NCBI GenBank assembly: GCA_030544235.1
Contig: CM060481.1
Span: forward strand, 19,441,892 to 19,505,891
Origin: Lepturacanthus savala
Lineage: Eukaryota > Chordata > Actinopteri > Scombriformes > Trichiuridae
Direction: 5' to 3'
DNA length: 64,000 bases
Shown in pieces: positions 1-12,399 of the stretch (the first letter of the stretch is position 1; every line of letters starts with the position of its first letter). The notes below the pieces were generated by a model. The model saw only the letters and a program-made list of their open reading frames with translations, was not told the origin of the DNA and ran no database searches. The translations under genes were made by a program, and so were the position numbers.

Positions 1-30
1 CCCAATGACACCACTTAGCCGGGATTAGCC

Positions 31-240
31 AGATATTTTTGGGAAATTCACTTATTTGCTGTCTTGCTGCGATGGTGAGATGAGATGATCAATTCCACTC
101 TCATGTCTGTACATGTACTGTGAAGCTACAGCCAGCAGCCCATAGAGCGTAGAAACAGGAGGGAAAGCTCACCAAAGGTAACAAAATTTGCTTCCCAGCA
201 TTTCTAAATATTAATTTTTGTAATCAAACAAAATAAAACA
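31..240 (+). repeat. Dispersed percomorph-type repeat, copy 1
   Basis: This segment carries the words 'gggaaattcacttatttgct', 'ccactctcatgtctgtac' and 'gaagctacagccagcagcc', followed by 'aaaggtaacaaaat'. I recognise this order as a very common short interspersed repeat of spiny-rayed fish. A second, more diverged copy lies at 20,025-20,285 in the same orientation. I cannot assign a family name from memory. Confidence 0.6.
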
Positions 241-1807
241 TGTCTATATGTGAGCTTTAGAGGTCCAGGTGGTTGTTTTTTTAACCTTTAGACAGAGCCC
301 GGCCATCTCTATCCCCCTGACTCCAGGCTTTATGCTAAGAAAACCTCGCCAGCTGATGACTGCAGCTTCATATCAAATGTACAGACACGAGAGCGGTATT
401 GATTTTCACATCTCTGGTCAAGAAAGCGAATAAGTGTTTTGGACAGGGCGGCACTTGTCTCCTCTGAGGCCTCAGATCCATTCAGCCGAACTCGGAGTCG
501 AGGGCATGAATCAAACGTGAGATGCAGATCTCCTCCAATCAGGGAGGCCTTATCCTCGGGCTTTTGGCACATCTGGTTCGTAATTGGCCGTGCTTCTGTG
601 AGGATGACGCTGAGGGCTGACCGGGCTGCTGGCGGCTTTGGTGCCTTCCATCCAGCTCAAATCCAATATATCAGCCCATCACAGGATGTTTGATACAGCA
701 CTGCATCTGCTTCCTGAGCCACACTGCCTCAGTTATTCTATCTCTCGCTCATTTCCACATGGCAGATTCATTGTTTGTTATGAATATAAATATCATCCGG
801 CGTTTCCCAGTTGCACGGGAATGAGGAGAGAGGGGGGAGGGAAGGGGGACGTGATTGAAATTCCAGTGAACCTTCAGGAAGTAATCTGGACTGGGGCAGG
901 CAGGAGAAGAGGGAATGGTTTCCGTCTGCTTCTGTTTGCGCTGGCGCTGAGATTTGTGTGAAATGAGACTTTCTTGCCACATGGCTCACACTCTTTGTCC
1001 GTCTCTCTCGGCACATAATGCATCTTGGTACTGACCCACAGCTTATTGATCGAGCCGCTTACACGATACCAGCGAGGGGCATTAACCCGATCTCTCCAAG
1101 AAAACACAAAACATCTGTGTTGCTGACTCTCATAAAGGCGAACTGACCACCTCAGTGAGAAACTACATTCGAGATAGTGGCAAGGCTCCCTGGTTTAAAG
1201 GAGCTCATCGTCTGCTGGCTTTGAAGCTCACAGGAAGCCCTTCTCTCTCGCTCTGCACAGATAACGCTCAGGCCTTAGACCAAACTCAGATCCAGCTGCT
1301 TGCTGCACACAGGAAATGAAGAAAACGTGATGAAATGAATGCGGGAAGTTGTGGACGAAACCAGGGCAGATCCAGTGTGTGAATTCCTGGCAGTGATGAC
1401 TCAAAATGATGAAAGTTTGCTCAAGTGTCACAATATATCAAAAATATATCACGTTTACTTTGACAGGACTGAAAATGTTTCTATTTGACCCCATACGTCG
1501 CAAGAGCACTGCAGCAGTAACAGATGAGTTTTGTTGAAATCAATTCGAAAACACAACTTTGTCATGTTAATCTCTTCTATTTTTCAGAAGATCACTTGTG
1601 ACACATTGCTGATGTGCAATATGGTCAAAATCTTAAAAGTGGAGGAAGGACAGCTCTGCACACACAGTGATGAAGTCCAGCTTTTTGTCTAGAGACATTT
1701 ATCAGGGCAAATGTTTCATCTCAAAACAGGATAGAAAAATAATGGAGATAAATGTCAGATGTAATAAATTACACTGGATATTGTGCAAGCTGCATCAATT
1801 AGTCAAA

Positions 1808-1808
1808 T

Positions 1809-1847
<39 letters not shown>

Positions 1848-1848
1848 T
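1808..1848. repeat. (GATA)n microsatellite
   Basis: About nine uninterrupted copies of the tetranucleotide GATA, flanked by A+T-rich sequence. Confidence 0.95.
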
Positions 1849-4800
1849 AATTATTAATTAAATATGATTCCAACAAGCTTATGATATTCTGTGTTTCTCT
1901 TTTCACTGCCTGGTCTAGACGTGATCTAAGATTTATTTTTTTTTCTTTCAAGAGGAGATTCCTTCACTCCTTCGGTTTCACAATTAAGTAGAAACTACCA
2001 ACATCTCTCAACAACTATAATCTCACAGCGGTCGTATTACGCTTCATTATCACCACATAATTCAGCATAATCGTTAATAATCCTCTTTCCTCATGGGATA
2101 TGGCTTGTATTTTAAAGTATAATGCAGGGCGATGGTGACGCTCCTCTCTCCTTATGGCTGAATCCCAGATGAGGATGTGTTGAGGACCTGACAGGAGTCG
2201 ATTCATCATCTCTCACAGGTCATCCATCACCAGCAGCAGGCAGAGGAGTAGCGCTGGGCTGGATGAGAGCCCGGGAGTGTCTGGGGAGCACTCTACTCCG
2301 AGTGCCCCACTGGGTGCTCAGCCCAACATGTGCTACAGAGCGCTTCCTGCAGAGCTGCAGTGATTAGTTCAACATGTGCAATGTCCGCGCACTGAAGTGA
2401 TAGATTGGGAAAAACAGAAAATAGGCAGGGGTTACAGGATATCGATTAATGTCATCACATCAGTAGAAAGGCCTGGTGCAATATGAATGAATCTGCTCGG
2501 TTATCATCATAAATTTTAGTCTGTGTTTTGTCTAACTTTACTTTTGATCTAACAAGACGAATAGAAAGAAGTGTCAGAGGAGGTCTCAAGTAAAGGGCAG
2601 GAGTTCTTGGTTCTGGAGATGAGTGGCAGCAGCTCTGCTATGTTATTTAATATTGCCTGGTCCTACAGTCTCTTCCGATGTCATTCATCACTGTATTTTT
2701 TTCCAAGTCATGAACACACCATGGCATATTATCATCTTTTAAATTGAGATGTTGAACTTGTTCGAAACCAGTTGCTTATTTGCACACCAGGTCCTTGTGG
2801 AGAAACTTTATCACCGATTCGAAGTCTTGTTTCTGTCCAACAGTCCAGTATTCACTCTCATTTAGCTCTGTATTTGGTCTCCGCCGACTCCTCAGGGAAA
2901 TATTTGTCTTTTTAAGCTACTAAATGTTCACCAGCTAGTCGTTTACTGCGTTTATTTGTTGCTAACACTGAGCAGGTGGTGGGTTTGTAGACTCTTTTTC
3001 TCTGAAAACTGTTGCTGCAACCATAAATAACGCTGAGAGTCAACCAAAAGCTGGACAGCTTCACGATGAGCGAGCAGCGCCTCTCACATTGCACACTGTC
3101 CTTTGATATATTGTTATTATACATACATATATATATCACAAAGATGAAATCAACTTTTTGTTACACTTCTGAACAGTTTCACAAGTTTCACAGTTCTATC
3201 TATGGAGCAAAAGTGTAAAATATTTTTTGTTGTATAATATGTATTTTGTTTGTATAACTGTACGTCTGCGTGTATGTTTAACATCTTGATTCTCAGCGTT
3301 ACTGTGTGTGTGTCCCAGTTATCTGCCCCTGTCACCTGCCCGGCCATGCCCTGCTACTACTCCTTTGATGCAAGTCGGCGGTGTGTCATCCAGATGTGGC
3401 GGCAGAGGAGCGAAGAGTTCAGTTAGTCCCCGAGGATTTTCCCCCCTGAGCCCCTCTCAGTGGCAGAGCCATGCAGCCAACACACAGTATGTGCTTCTTT
3501 CTCTCTCTCTCCTGTACCTTGTCCTGCTTTCTGCTTCTCCCTTCGGCTTCCATGCGCCTCAATCCTCAATCTGAATTTTGAACACTCTCAATTGCATATA
3601 GCTATCACATTCAAATACTGTACTGCATGAATTATAGCATCATCCTTGGGATCCTCTGTTAGTTTTCCCTCTGGGTCCCGATCTGAAGTTAAATTTTGTA
3701 ACAGTTTTATGATGACGCTGGCCTTTTCTATAGACCTCTCTGATGTAATAGCAGTAAAGGCCCAAGTGTAATTTATTACATTCATAATGCCCCGGGCCCT
3801 GGCTCCACTGAGACACTAAAATGGAACTGAGAACATCGGTAATGTTATTAGTTACACCTGCCTTTCCTGCTATGACAAATCAAAATGTGCGTTGTGGAAA
3901 AAGCCGACTGAATGAATCGGAAAATGGCCTCGTAAAATAAAGAAGGGTGTGTAATCCATCGCATTAGATTGAGTGGAAAAGTGAACATGTAGAAAATGGG
4001 TTGCTGTATAGCGTACAGTTATATGCTGAGCTACAGATGACCTTATACTTGAGAGGTATGAGAAAGAATTGCGGGAGAACTCTGAGAGAGCTCCCTGCAG
4101 GCAGCCTGCATCACACACACAATCCCTCTCTTTAACAGCTTACAGCAAAAAGTCCCGAAGCTTTAGGGAACATATGAGTCTATTTTCACTCAAAAGACTG
4201 ATTTAGCAGGCCTCTATGTGTGTTGGCTTGTATTTCAGTTACTTTCTCTCACTATATCTGACTCACAATTGAGGGCAGCTGCAGCAGAGGGTGCTCTGAC
4301 GGTCACTGTAGTTATGATACTACGAAAAGCTGCAGTACTGTAAATTCTGGACCCGGTGCACAATATACAACAGCAGCAGAAATCAGCCTTCCAGCTATAT
4401 GATCTGACTTTAAGTCCTGCCTCAGCAAGCCTCCGCCATGCTTGAGATGCCCTTCGAGCAACAAGCTGAATCTCACTTCTGCTGCAGAAGCGAAAGAACA
4501 TTCACAAAAGAACCTTTCACCAGAAGTCCGTATACAATCATAATTCAATTCAAAAACGCATCACTTTTTTCATCTGCGGCCGTGCTGCCGCCCTGTGTGA
4601 AGAGGCGAGCTCTGGTTTGGTCTGGAAACAGGATGTGGGCTGGAGAACTGGGCATCTGCCACATGCCATGAAACTTCTGGAGCTCATTTGCATAGGTTAT
4701 GTGTGCGTGTGTGTTTGTACAAGTGTTTAGTTTGTAGCTGGATGTCCGATTAAATCCTTGTGTGCTTGTACGTCTGCGGTATTGTCAGTTTGTGCATGCG

Positions 4801-5765
4801 TCTGCTTGCAGATTTTTTTTTTTCATACCACTGTTTAGCGAAACGCTTGTACATAACAGATTCATGAATGTGTGTGTGTGTGTGTTCCCTCCCTCGCGTC
4901 CTGCGTAGGCCTCTTTTCCCGGCACAGCACCATGCATGGCATCCCTGCTGGCACTGTCTTCAGCCCACCCTGGAAAAGTCGAAGACGGGCAGCCAGGCTG
5001 TCTCCCTCAGTCTGTCATCAGCCTCACCTCTCGATCTTTCCGCTCTGGCAGCGTGTGTTTCAACATCAAAACACGAAGATGGTCAGGAGGAACACGAAGC
5101 AAAAATATTTACCCCAACAAAGTGAATTATCGTTCCCTCAGTTTTGGAAGCGTCATATTTTTAAAAACAAAAACAGGTTTTGCTATTATGAGCACACACA
5201 CAAAAAAAAAATCACTTTCATTTCAGAAATGTTCCTAAACCATGCTACCTAAAAATAGGCACATTTCTTTATGGCGTCGCTCAATTCAAGACAAACTGGA
5301 AACAAGAAACCTACTCGATACAGTGCCTCTTGTGTCTTGATATACATTAATATCGATTTAAAATGAAAACGTATACAAGCGTTCTGCAGACAAGGCCACA
5401 TCAGAAAAACAATGTGCGACATTGTGCACTACAGTAAGTGAGACCACTCTGCTTTGTGTTCTGCTGGATGTTTGGTTTTAGTCACTGAAAATGAGGTTAT
5501 GATCGCAATCGGTCACCCTGCCTATTTTAATTCAATCTGGCTCAGATCTGATGGAAAGTTTGAATGCTTCAGACAAGCTTAAACAAACAAATAATCCCAT
5601 AGGGAAAATCTGAGCTATACACAGACAAACATCAGCACCTTGGCTTGGGTAATGAGCACCCGTTGCTGCTATGAAAGATGACTGGATACGTGCTGAGACG
5701 CCATGACCTACATGATCTATGATAAATGCTGTCATGCCACGTCTGTTTTCATCCGTGAAGCTTTT

Positions 5766-5767
<2 letters not shown>

Positions 5768-5815
<48 letters not shown>

Positions 5816-5816
5816 A
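5768..5816. repeat. (CT)n microsatellite
   Basis: Pyrimidine-only dinucleotide tract of CT with one TT interruption near its middle. Confidence 0.95.
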
Positions 5817-7184
5817 CACTCTCATAAGTGCTGATTAATTTTCAGCAATTTTCAGGGAGCTGTAATTTTTTGCAGCCAGGTTTTTTATTGGCCCTGACAA
5901 CTCTCCCTTCACCTCAACACAATGGAGGTGCCCACAGCCTTAAATTACATCTCTTTTCAGAAATAGTGTTCCCTTTAGTCTGGGAATTCACAGAACAAGC
6001 TGCAAACAGTTTTCATGGGGGCCATTTCTTTTATCCTTCAATATCCCACAACTGCCCATAACACAATTTGTTTGGTTTGTGTTTGAAATAAATCCAGTGT
6101 TGCGCATGCTGACAACTTTTGTGCGCAGGATTAAGAAAAATGAAAAAAAGTGAAAAATGGTGACAGAAAAATTGCCACTAAAATGGTGACAACTACGGAA
6201 GAGATAGTTATTTTAATTTGACTTACGAAATAACCAGTCTGAATGAATTAGTTTTGGACACTTCGAGCTGTAAACACAACACATGTATAACACATTATTA
6301 TCTAAGTTCTTAAAGTGAAAGTTAGCCATCAGTTGCTCATTTTTCCACATCCAGTAAATACAGAGCAACGTTAGCATTCAAGGCAAGTTTTGTTTCTGCT
6401 TTGAAAGAATATAAGTCCAATATATACTTTTCTTTTATCTCAGTTTTAAGTTGTTGCTTTGTTTTGTTTTTTGTTGAAAACAGCTGCCAGATAATTCTGG
6501 AATTGATATTAATGAGAGCTTAATGAATTAAACCCAACTACATTTGTGAGATGTAAAAACAAATTAATGCAAGCAACTGCAGAGTTGAGTGATAATTACC
6601 TGTGTAAATATAAATGACCCCAAATTGCATTATATATGTTTATTTCTTCAATTGTTAGCACAAACATATTGATTAGTGCATCTTTAAGGGTTAGCGTCAC
6701 AAATAATATTCTAGTTGCCTCCATTATATGGTGGTAAAAGTCTCAGAGATGGTTACGTCAGTACACTGAAAAAATAGATAAAAATTCACTCACTTCAATA
6801 GAAAATAACTAATAAGATATGTTTTTTGTTTACATGTCTTTTGAAAAGTAATTAGTTTTATTCTCAAGCGGACCACTCACATCCAGATCATTTGTTGAGG
6901 AGAAACTCAATGAATCAGCGACCTACTTTGCTATTATCCCAGAAGTGGAGAAAATCAAGCCTGGAAAAAAGAAGTCTAATTTCGTGCAGTGAAATGATAG
7001 ATCACACTGATAAAGTTGTTGTGAGTTATGAGACGGACACACGGCTCCGAGAACATTGCAGGGGCTGCAGTTTTAGTCCTCCAAACTGCTTTTAAAAGAT
7101 ATTATCTACCTTCAAAGAGAACACACACGTTTAATTAATGAATGTTATGTCTGGCCATGTAATAAATACTCTTTGAAATTCACG

Positions 7185-7260
7185 TCAAGTCAATTTATTT
7201 AAAGAGCACATTTAAAAGCAACCGACGTTGAGCAGTGATTTGCAGAGAGATTAAATTATG
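7185..7260. repeat. Short interspersed repeat fragment
   Basis: The opening 'caagtcaatttatttaaaga' followed by 'gcacatttaaaagcaacc' matches a motif seen at the ends of many teleost retroposons. A related but different repeat lies at 23,138-23,280. I do not know the family name. Confidence 0.45.
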
Positions 7261-7439
7261 ATATTATTTGATTGATGTATACAATCAAAAAAAAAACACA
7301 GTCATGATCAAATAAAAACACAGACACAAATAAGAGGACATAAATGAATTTATTAAATCATACAGTATCTTGATAAAATCATAACACAAACATCATTACA
7401 CAAATAAAAGACAGAGTCAGGCGAGTCTTCATGATAACA

Positions 7440-7700
7440 ATTAAAGCTGGAGTAGGCAGTTTATTTTTAGCATCATTGGAAAAAAATCCACAATAACCTT
7501 TCAGCATATTGTAATTCTAGAGAGTCACATAATTTTTCAGGCAATCACGGATCATTTCAGAGAGCGGGCGTTCCTATTGGCTGTGATACAAAATTAGACG
7601 TGTGTTCACGTCTCTTCGGCTCTGAAAGAAACAATGGCGGGAATCCCAGCAGGATAATTCGCTATCCCATTTTTGGAAACAATTGCATACATGCCAAAGC
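7440..7700 (+). repeat. Dispersed repeat with 'attaaagctggagtaggcag' start
   Basis: The segment starts with 'attaaagctggagtaggcag', contains 'taacctttcagcatattgta', and includes 'gggcgttcctattggctgtg' and then 'aatggcgggaatcccagcag'. I recognise this as a common, usually non-coding, teleost element. The copy is diverged and has small deletions. The transposon class is unknown to me. Confidence 0.5.
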
Positions 7701-7899
7701 AATCCCAGAAAAGGAAGACAGTAACAACAAAACAATTGAATGTCAAAATAAATCATATTAATATAGTGCTGTCCTCTATCCTGGACAGATGCTCTGCTTG
7801 ACCTTGGTCACTTGCTCACCTTCCCGCATGGCCCCATCCCCTCTGAGCTGGCTGTTCAGAGACAGAGTCACGGTTCAAGTCTGTGGTCTAGTGTCAAGA

Positions 7900-9180
7900 A
7901 AAACATGACAGAGATTGTCTTGGCTTAATTTATGTTTAGCATATGCATATATGCTGATCAAAGACAGAGTTGTCATCAGTCTTTATAACTATTTTACACT
8001 GAGCACAATTATTGGTTGCTGTTCATTATTGTGCAGTCTGTGACAAAGTCTTTTCTCATGTGTAATGGAAATTTAATATTTGATGAAACATTCAGGTAAT
8101 GTGACATATGTTTCATCAGGATACAGTTTGGTGTCATCAGCATAACAATGGTAGTAGATATATTCTGGATAGGCCCCAAAAAAGCAATATATAGGGGAAA
8201 ATCAAATAGGGCCCAATATGGAGCCTTGTGGTACTCCTTGGAAGATGGGTGCAGAGCAAGCGGATATGTTAACAATCCTATCAAACACTGATCATTCTTG
8301 TGCTAGGAGGCAAATTACTGAAGGACCCATCCCTGAATGTCAAACAGGCTTAAAGCGGTCCAAGAGGATGGCGTGATCGACTGCGTTGAAGGCAGCCAAG
8401 AGTCCAAGAGAGTGATTTCCTGAATCTAAAGTCAAGGACAAATCATTTGTCACCGTCAGGACAGCAGATGCTGCTTTATGGTGCAGACCTGACTGAAGAA
8501 GACCTTCACCTTAAGGTCTTTTGATCAAATGGTGAATGACAGCATGAAGCAAGATGGGACATAATCATTGACCAGAGAGCTATTAATAAGTGATAAATAC
8601 TAGGCCCAGCAATGTCCAGCATTTTCTTATGTAAGCGTGAGGAAAGAATGTCGAAGGGGCATGTACAAGGGTTCATATGTTAGATAATATTTGCCAGAGA
8701 AAAAAGAGAAATTGGTTCAAAGTTGATAAAAACTGAGGAGTGTGATCTTTAGTCTGATAGATTCTAGGGAAGTGAGATCTGAGATTATATAATATGTTAA
8801 TATTGTCAGGTATCAAATGTTGCCAGATATGACGCCAATATCTAATGTAACCAGATAGTATCTCGGATGCTGGTAACTGGAACTAGAATTTATTTTCCAA
8901 TTTATGATCTTAACCACAAGTTACGAGCTTTGACTTTTGCTTCTCTAACTTTGTAAGTGGCAATTAAGTTAAGAATATTACTGCAATTGAATACTGTGAT
9001 TAGTTGTTCTGTGGCCAGACCAGCAGGGGGATCTTTAATAAGTTCAGAGAAGGCATTTGAGACCTGCCTGGCATTGAGATGGGTAATAGACCTGGAATAG
9101 TTTCCTGGCAGGCTGGGTTTAGGAGTCTGGGAGGGGAGTGAGGTGAAAAACATAATGGTCAGATAAAGTGACATCGTTCA
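7900..9180 (-). mobile_element. Degenerate L2-like non-LTR retrotransposon (reverse transcriptase remnant)
   Basis: Read on the minus strand, reverse-transcriptase blocks appear in the correct order. First, around 8,902-9,120, a linker-like stretch ends in FNCSNILNLIATYKVR. Next comes a 'FQSGLHHKAASAVLTVTNDL' block near 8,450-8,520, then AAFNAVDHAILLDRF (motif A) at 8,355-8,400. GVPQGSILGP follows at 8,209-8,240, and YADDTKLYP (the catalytic YADD) at about 8,118-8,146. The order and wording match L2/CR1-type LINEs of fish. The GVPQGS and YADD blocks are in different frames and stops interrupt the reading, so the copy is dead. No 5' endonuclease was recognised, and the ends are approximate. 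Confidence 0.85.
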
Positions 9181-9299
9181 ACTGGACAAACGTAAAAATC
9201 TAAGACTGTGACCATGAGTAGGACTCATAACTGAGTAAGATTAAAAGAGTCAATTAAATGTAGAAAATTGTTGGACAAATGAGAATGTCCTATAATTAA

Positions 9300-10250
9300 A
9301 AAGGTTATCAGATTTAGTAACATAAAAAAACATTTCATTCATCTTATCTTGCTGCTGCCCTGTAATCATTGCAGCAGGGAACATCTGCAATGATTACAGA
9401 GTTTTTTTTACTGGCTGTTCACATCCTGCTGTGTATTAATGACATTTAATTACACTTTTTAACAAAATTAAGTAATTTCACCCAAGTAAACTTTCTGTAC
9501 ATTGGGCAGATGGGTTCAAGGCATTTTTTTTAAGGACACTTCTCAATAGAAGGCTGTTTTGGACACACTGTTTTGAGGATAAAATTCATGACTTTTCACT
9601 TACAAAACTCTCTCTCCGCTGGGCCCCCTGTCACTCTCCAATGTCAGATTTAAAGGCCAAGTCCCAAACTGCTGCATCGTGCCTGCTGATGAAACACATT
9701 GTGACCCGTCCGCTGGCATTGTTGACAGAGAGTGATTTACTGGCTTGAACATATTGATGCGAATGTGGAAAGTGGATGTGACATCTATCATTTCTTTTTC
9801 GATGTACTTTTATGTGCCACAAAATGTTTCAGACCAGATTATAAGGTCAATTACATCTGACTGATTACACAGCAATATCTGCAAATATACAGAAGGTTAT
9901 CTGCATAGTTTGTGTCTGGCTCTAGCTCGCACAGGAAACCAGTGAGGAGAGGCCAAAAATTATTATTAGGTAAAAATGTTCTCATTTTTGGCAGGATTAT
10001 GTCTTTGAAGCTATTTTAATAGTCAAGTTTAGCTGTCATGGTAATAGCTTTGAAATGAGACTGGAATGTCAAACTCCAGTCTCATATTCCATATGATTAA
10101 AAATGTCATGTTTTTGATTTTTGTCAAACCTTTGGTTCGGCCCTCAATATATTCTGAAATAATACAGGTACAGCTGTGAATTGTCAGCATAGCAGTGGAA
10201 ATTAATAATTTGAAATGAATAATTAGGGTACTTGGTTGCAATACGCAACC
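9300..10250. other. Intergenic A+T-rich DNA
   Basis: No supported gene. Short open frames only, with no recognisable protein signature or structured RNA. Confidence 0.55.
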
Positions 10251-10254
10251 TCAC

Positions 10255-10740
10255 CACCAGATGCTGCCTGAAACTGTACCTTTAAAGGTGGAGTCCACAA
10301 TTCTTTAGAAAGTGTTTATATTTCTAACACAAACACACCAGGGATCATTTCTACAATGCATAAATCTATAATATCACTTGGATGTACCTGATTGGATGAG
10401 GACTTTCACTGGGTTGGCTTATATGCTTGTATTTCAAAACCAACTAGCTGCCTGTTTGTTTGCTGATTTCTTTTTTTGGGGATATTAGGATATGACAGAT
10501 CAATATTTCCCTGAAAAGTGTTTCTGAAAACATTTTAGGTGCCAACCAAGCAATGATTTTCTGAATCTGTCGTTAATTTAGAGCTCCTTTGGCTAGAAAT
10601 GAAGAAGACGTTGCATTTTTTGAGGCCGCGAGTGACGCCTGGCTGGCGATATCCCTCCACTCCTCTCGCCCTCCCCTGGCCTGTGCATAAACTGGAACAC
10701 TACCCGTTGCTGATTGGCTGGAATTGTACAGGTAGGTTTA
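10255..10740 (+). repeat. Dispersed element with 'tttaaaggtggagtccacaa' start
   Basis: The segment begins 'tttaaaggtggagtccacaa' and ends with a GC-richer part and 'gctgattggctggaattgta'. This layout is typical of short non-autonomous teleost elements. It is similar in organisation to the element at 7,440-7,700 but not an obvious copy. The class is not assigned. Confidence 0.4.
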
Positions 10741-11299
10741 ACTTTAAGCAGTAGGGTAGCAAAAAAAGCTCACTTCTGTTGAGATAAAGCAGATAATGAG
10801 GTCACCTCACATGAAGCAAGATAAAATATCTGTATCAAAAGAGTAAAATCAAACAGATTTTCCAGAAGTCATATTGACAGAGTGAGATTTGCATAAAGAC
10901 TTATGGTTAATAATTCAATTGAACATATCAAGTTTAAAATACTTTAATCAAAGACTTTTTTGATGACTAATGTGCTCCGTGTTGCAAACTCAAAATCTCA
11001 AACATGATTCATTGTGATAATACACTTCTTATTATGTTATCATGGCCATGGACTAAGTGGTTAAACATGATTTCTGCCTTTTGTTGTTTGATTTATTCTA
11101 CACATCTCCTGCAGCAGCACAATAGACCATTAGTTGTGTAATAGCAGGTAAACATTTCAGACAATCCCAAGGCAAACAGAGAAACACAATCAGTGCCTCT
11201 CAGCCTTCAGAAATGTGATCCCTGCACCTGGAATCCTTTTAAGAACCAAAGCACCTCTGTGGAAAAAGCAAAAACGAGTGACAGTGTCCCTTTAAGGGA

Positions 11300-12370
11300 T
11301 AACTCACAGAGGAAGAAGAAAAGCTGCAAAGAAGGAAGGAGAGGAGGTGTGTATGTGTACGTGTACTTGTCAAACTGATAGACACTTCGGAGAGAGACAG
11401 ACAGAGGAAGAAGAGATAAGGAGAAAGAGAGACAAAGACTGAGGGACACGGCATTGCATTAGGCACTAAGAGCCATTCCTCGCTCAGCAAAGGCTAATGC
11501 AATTGCCACAATAAGAGTGTCTCAGCGGAGGCTGTAAAAAAAAAAAAGAAAAAAAATCTAGAGGGGAATGAAAGAGGAGAGGCAGGGAGAAAGGGAGGCA
11601 GGGATAGAGAGAGGCAGGGAGAAAGGGAGGGAGGAATAGAGAGAGGAGGGAGGGAAGAAGGAGAACTGGCAGCTCTGCCTCCAGACTCATATGGACAGTG
11701 GATCTCTTGGGACAACTGGTTGAAAGTCTCTCTGTCTCTACGGTTACTCCTGGCTGTGTGTGAGGGGCTGAGTGGGCTGGTGGTGCTCTCCTGTGTCTCC
11801 AGTGTGATTCATCAGGTTTGCAGGGAGGAGAAACAGAGGGAGAGAGGGAGTGAGGAGGGGGGCGGGGGGGGACAACTCCGGTAGCAGGCAGGCAGCAGTC
11901 ACCAGCCAGCTGGCTGGGTGTGTTAACTCCACATCTGACCTCTATGGGAACAGAGCAGCCTCCTCTCCTCTCCTTCTGGCAGCCTGTGGGAACAAGGGGA
12001 CAGATCTTTTAATCCCCCCCCCCTCTCACTGGGTCTGCCGTCGGGCTGTCGAGCTCTGGGCACCGGCCCTGGACAGAGCAGGACATGGCAGGACAGGACA
12101 GCCTTGGCAGCGGGAGACCTCGGCTCTGAGGATCGCACTCCTGGATCTGAAATGGCACAGTTGGCACAGTCGGCGAGCCGGACCGTCAGTCAGCCCTGCA
12201 GTTGTCTTGTCAGTCATTAGCCAGTCAGATGGTTGGTTAGTTAGTCAGCCAGTAAATTGGTCAGTGGGGTCTTCTTATAGGGTCAACTCTTCCACCTTGT
12301 GCATATCCTCAGCTGAACTCTTGAGGTGACTCAGATTTGCCAAGTAGCAAAAGCGGACCAGTGGGCATTG
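11300..12370 (+). other. Purine-rich tract grading into a GC-richer block with a splice donor
   Basis: Bases 11,310-11,880 are strongly GA-rich on the + strand (agggagg/gagagagg units). Bases 11,880-12,230 are GC-richer, with several CpGs. A good splice donor, 'cattg|gtgagtgg', follows base 12,370. The longest open frame here (11,850-12,329) starts at GTG, resembles no protein and reads through low-complexity sequence, so I do not call a protein. It could be a promoter or first exon of a non-coding transcript on the same strand as the microRNA cluster 9 kb downstream. That is inference only. Confidence 0.3.
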
Positions 12371-12399
12371 GTGAGTGGCAAACACCCCTCTCTGACTCT

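Larger units (their letters stand above)
241..7180. other. Intergenic DNA, no supported gene
   Basis: About 7 kb with no recognisable coding exon, RNA gene or named repeat. Open frames are short, partly start with alternative codons and have no family resemblance. It contains a (GATA)n microsatellite, a (CT)n microsatellite and scattered short GT runs. An exon-like patch at 3,319-3,487 was considered and rejected. Confidence 0.6.

Noticed and set aside
3319..3487. Exon-like patch with an acceptor-like 'gtgtgtcccag' and a donor-like 'gtatgt', open in two frames
   Set aside because: The peptides match no family I know, there are no partner exons nearby, and the pyrimidine tract is weak. Chance is more likely.
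11850..12329. 159-residue open frame
   Set aside because: It starts at GTG, crosses low-complexity purine and CAGT-rich sequence, and has no domain or family resemblance.
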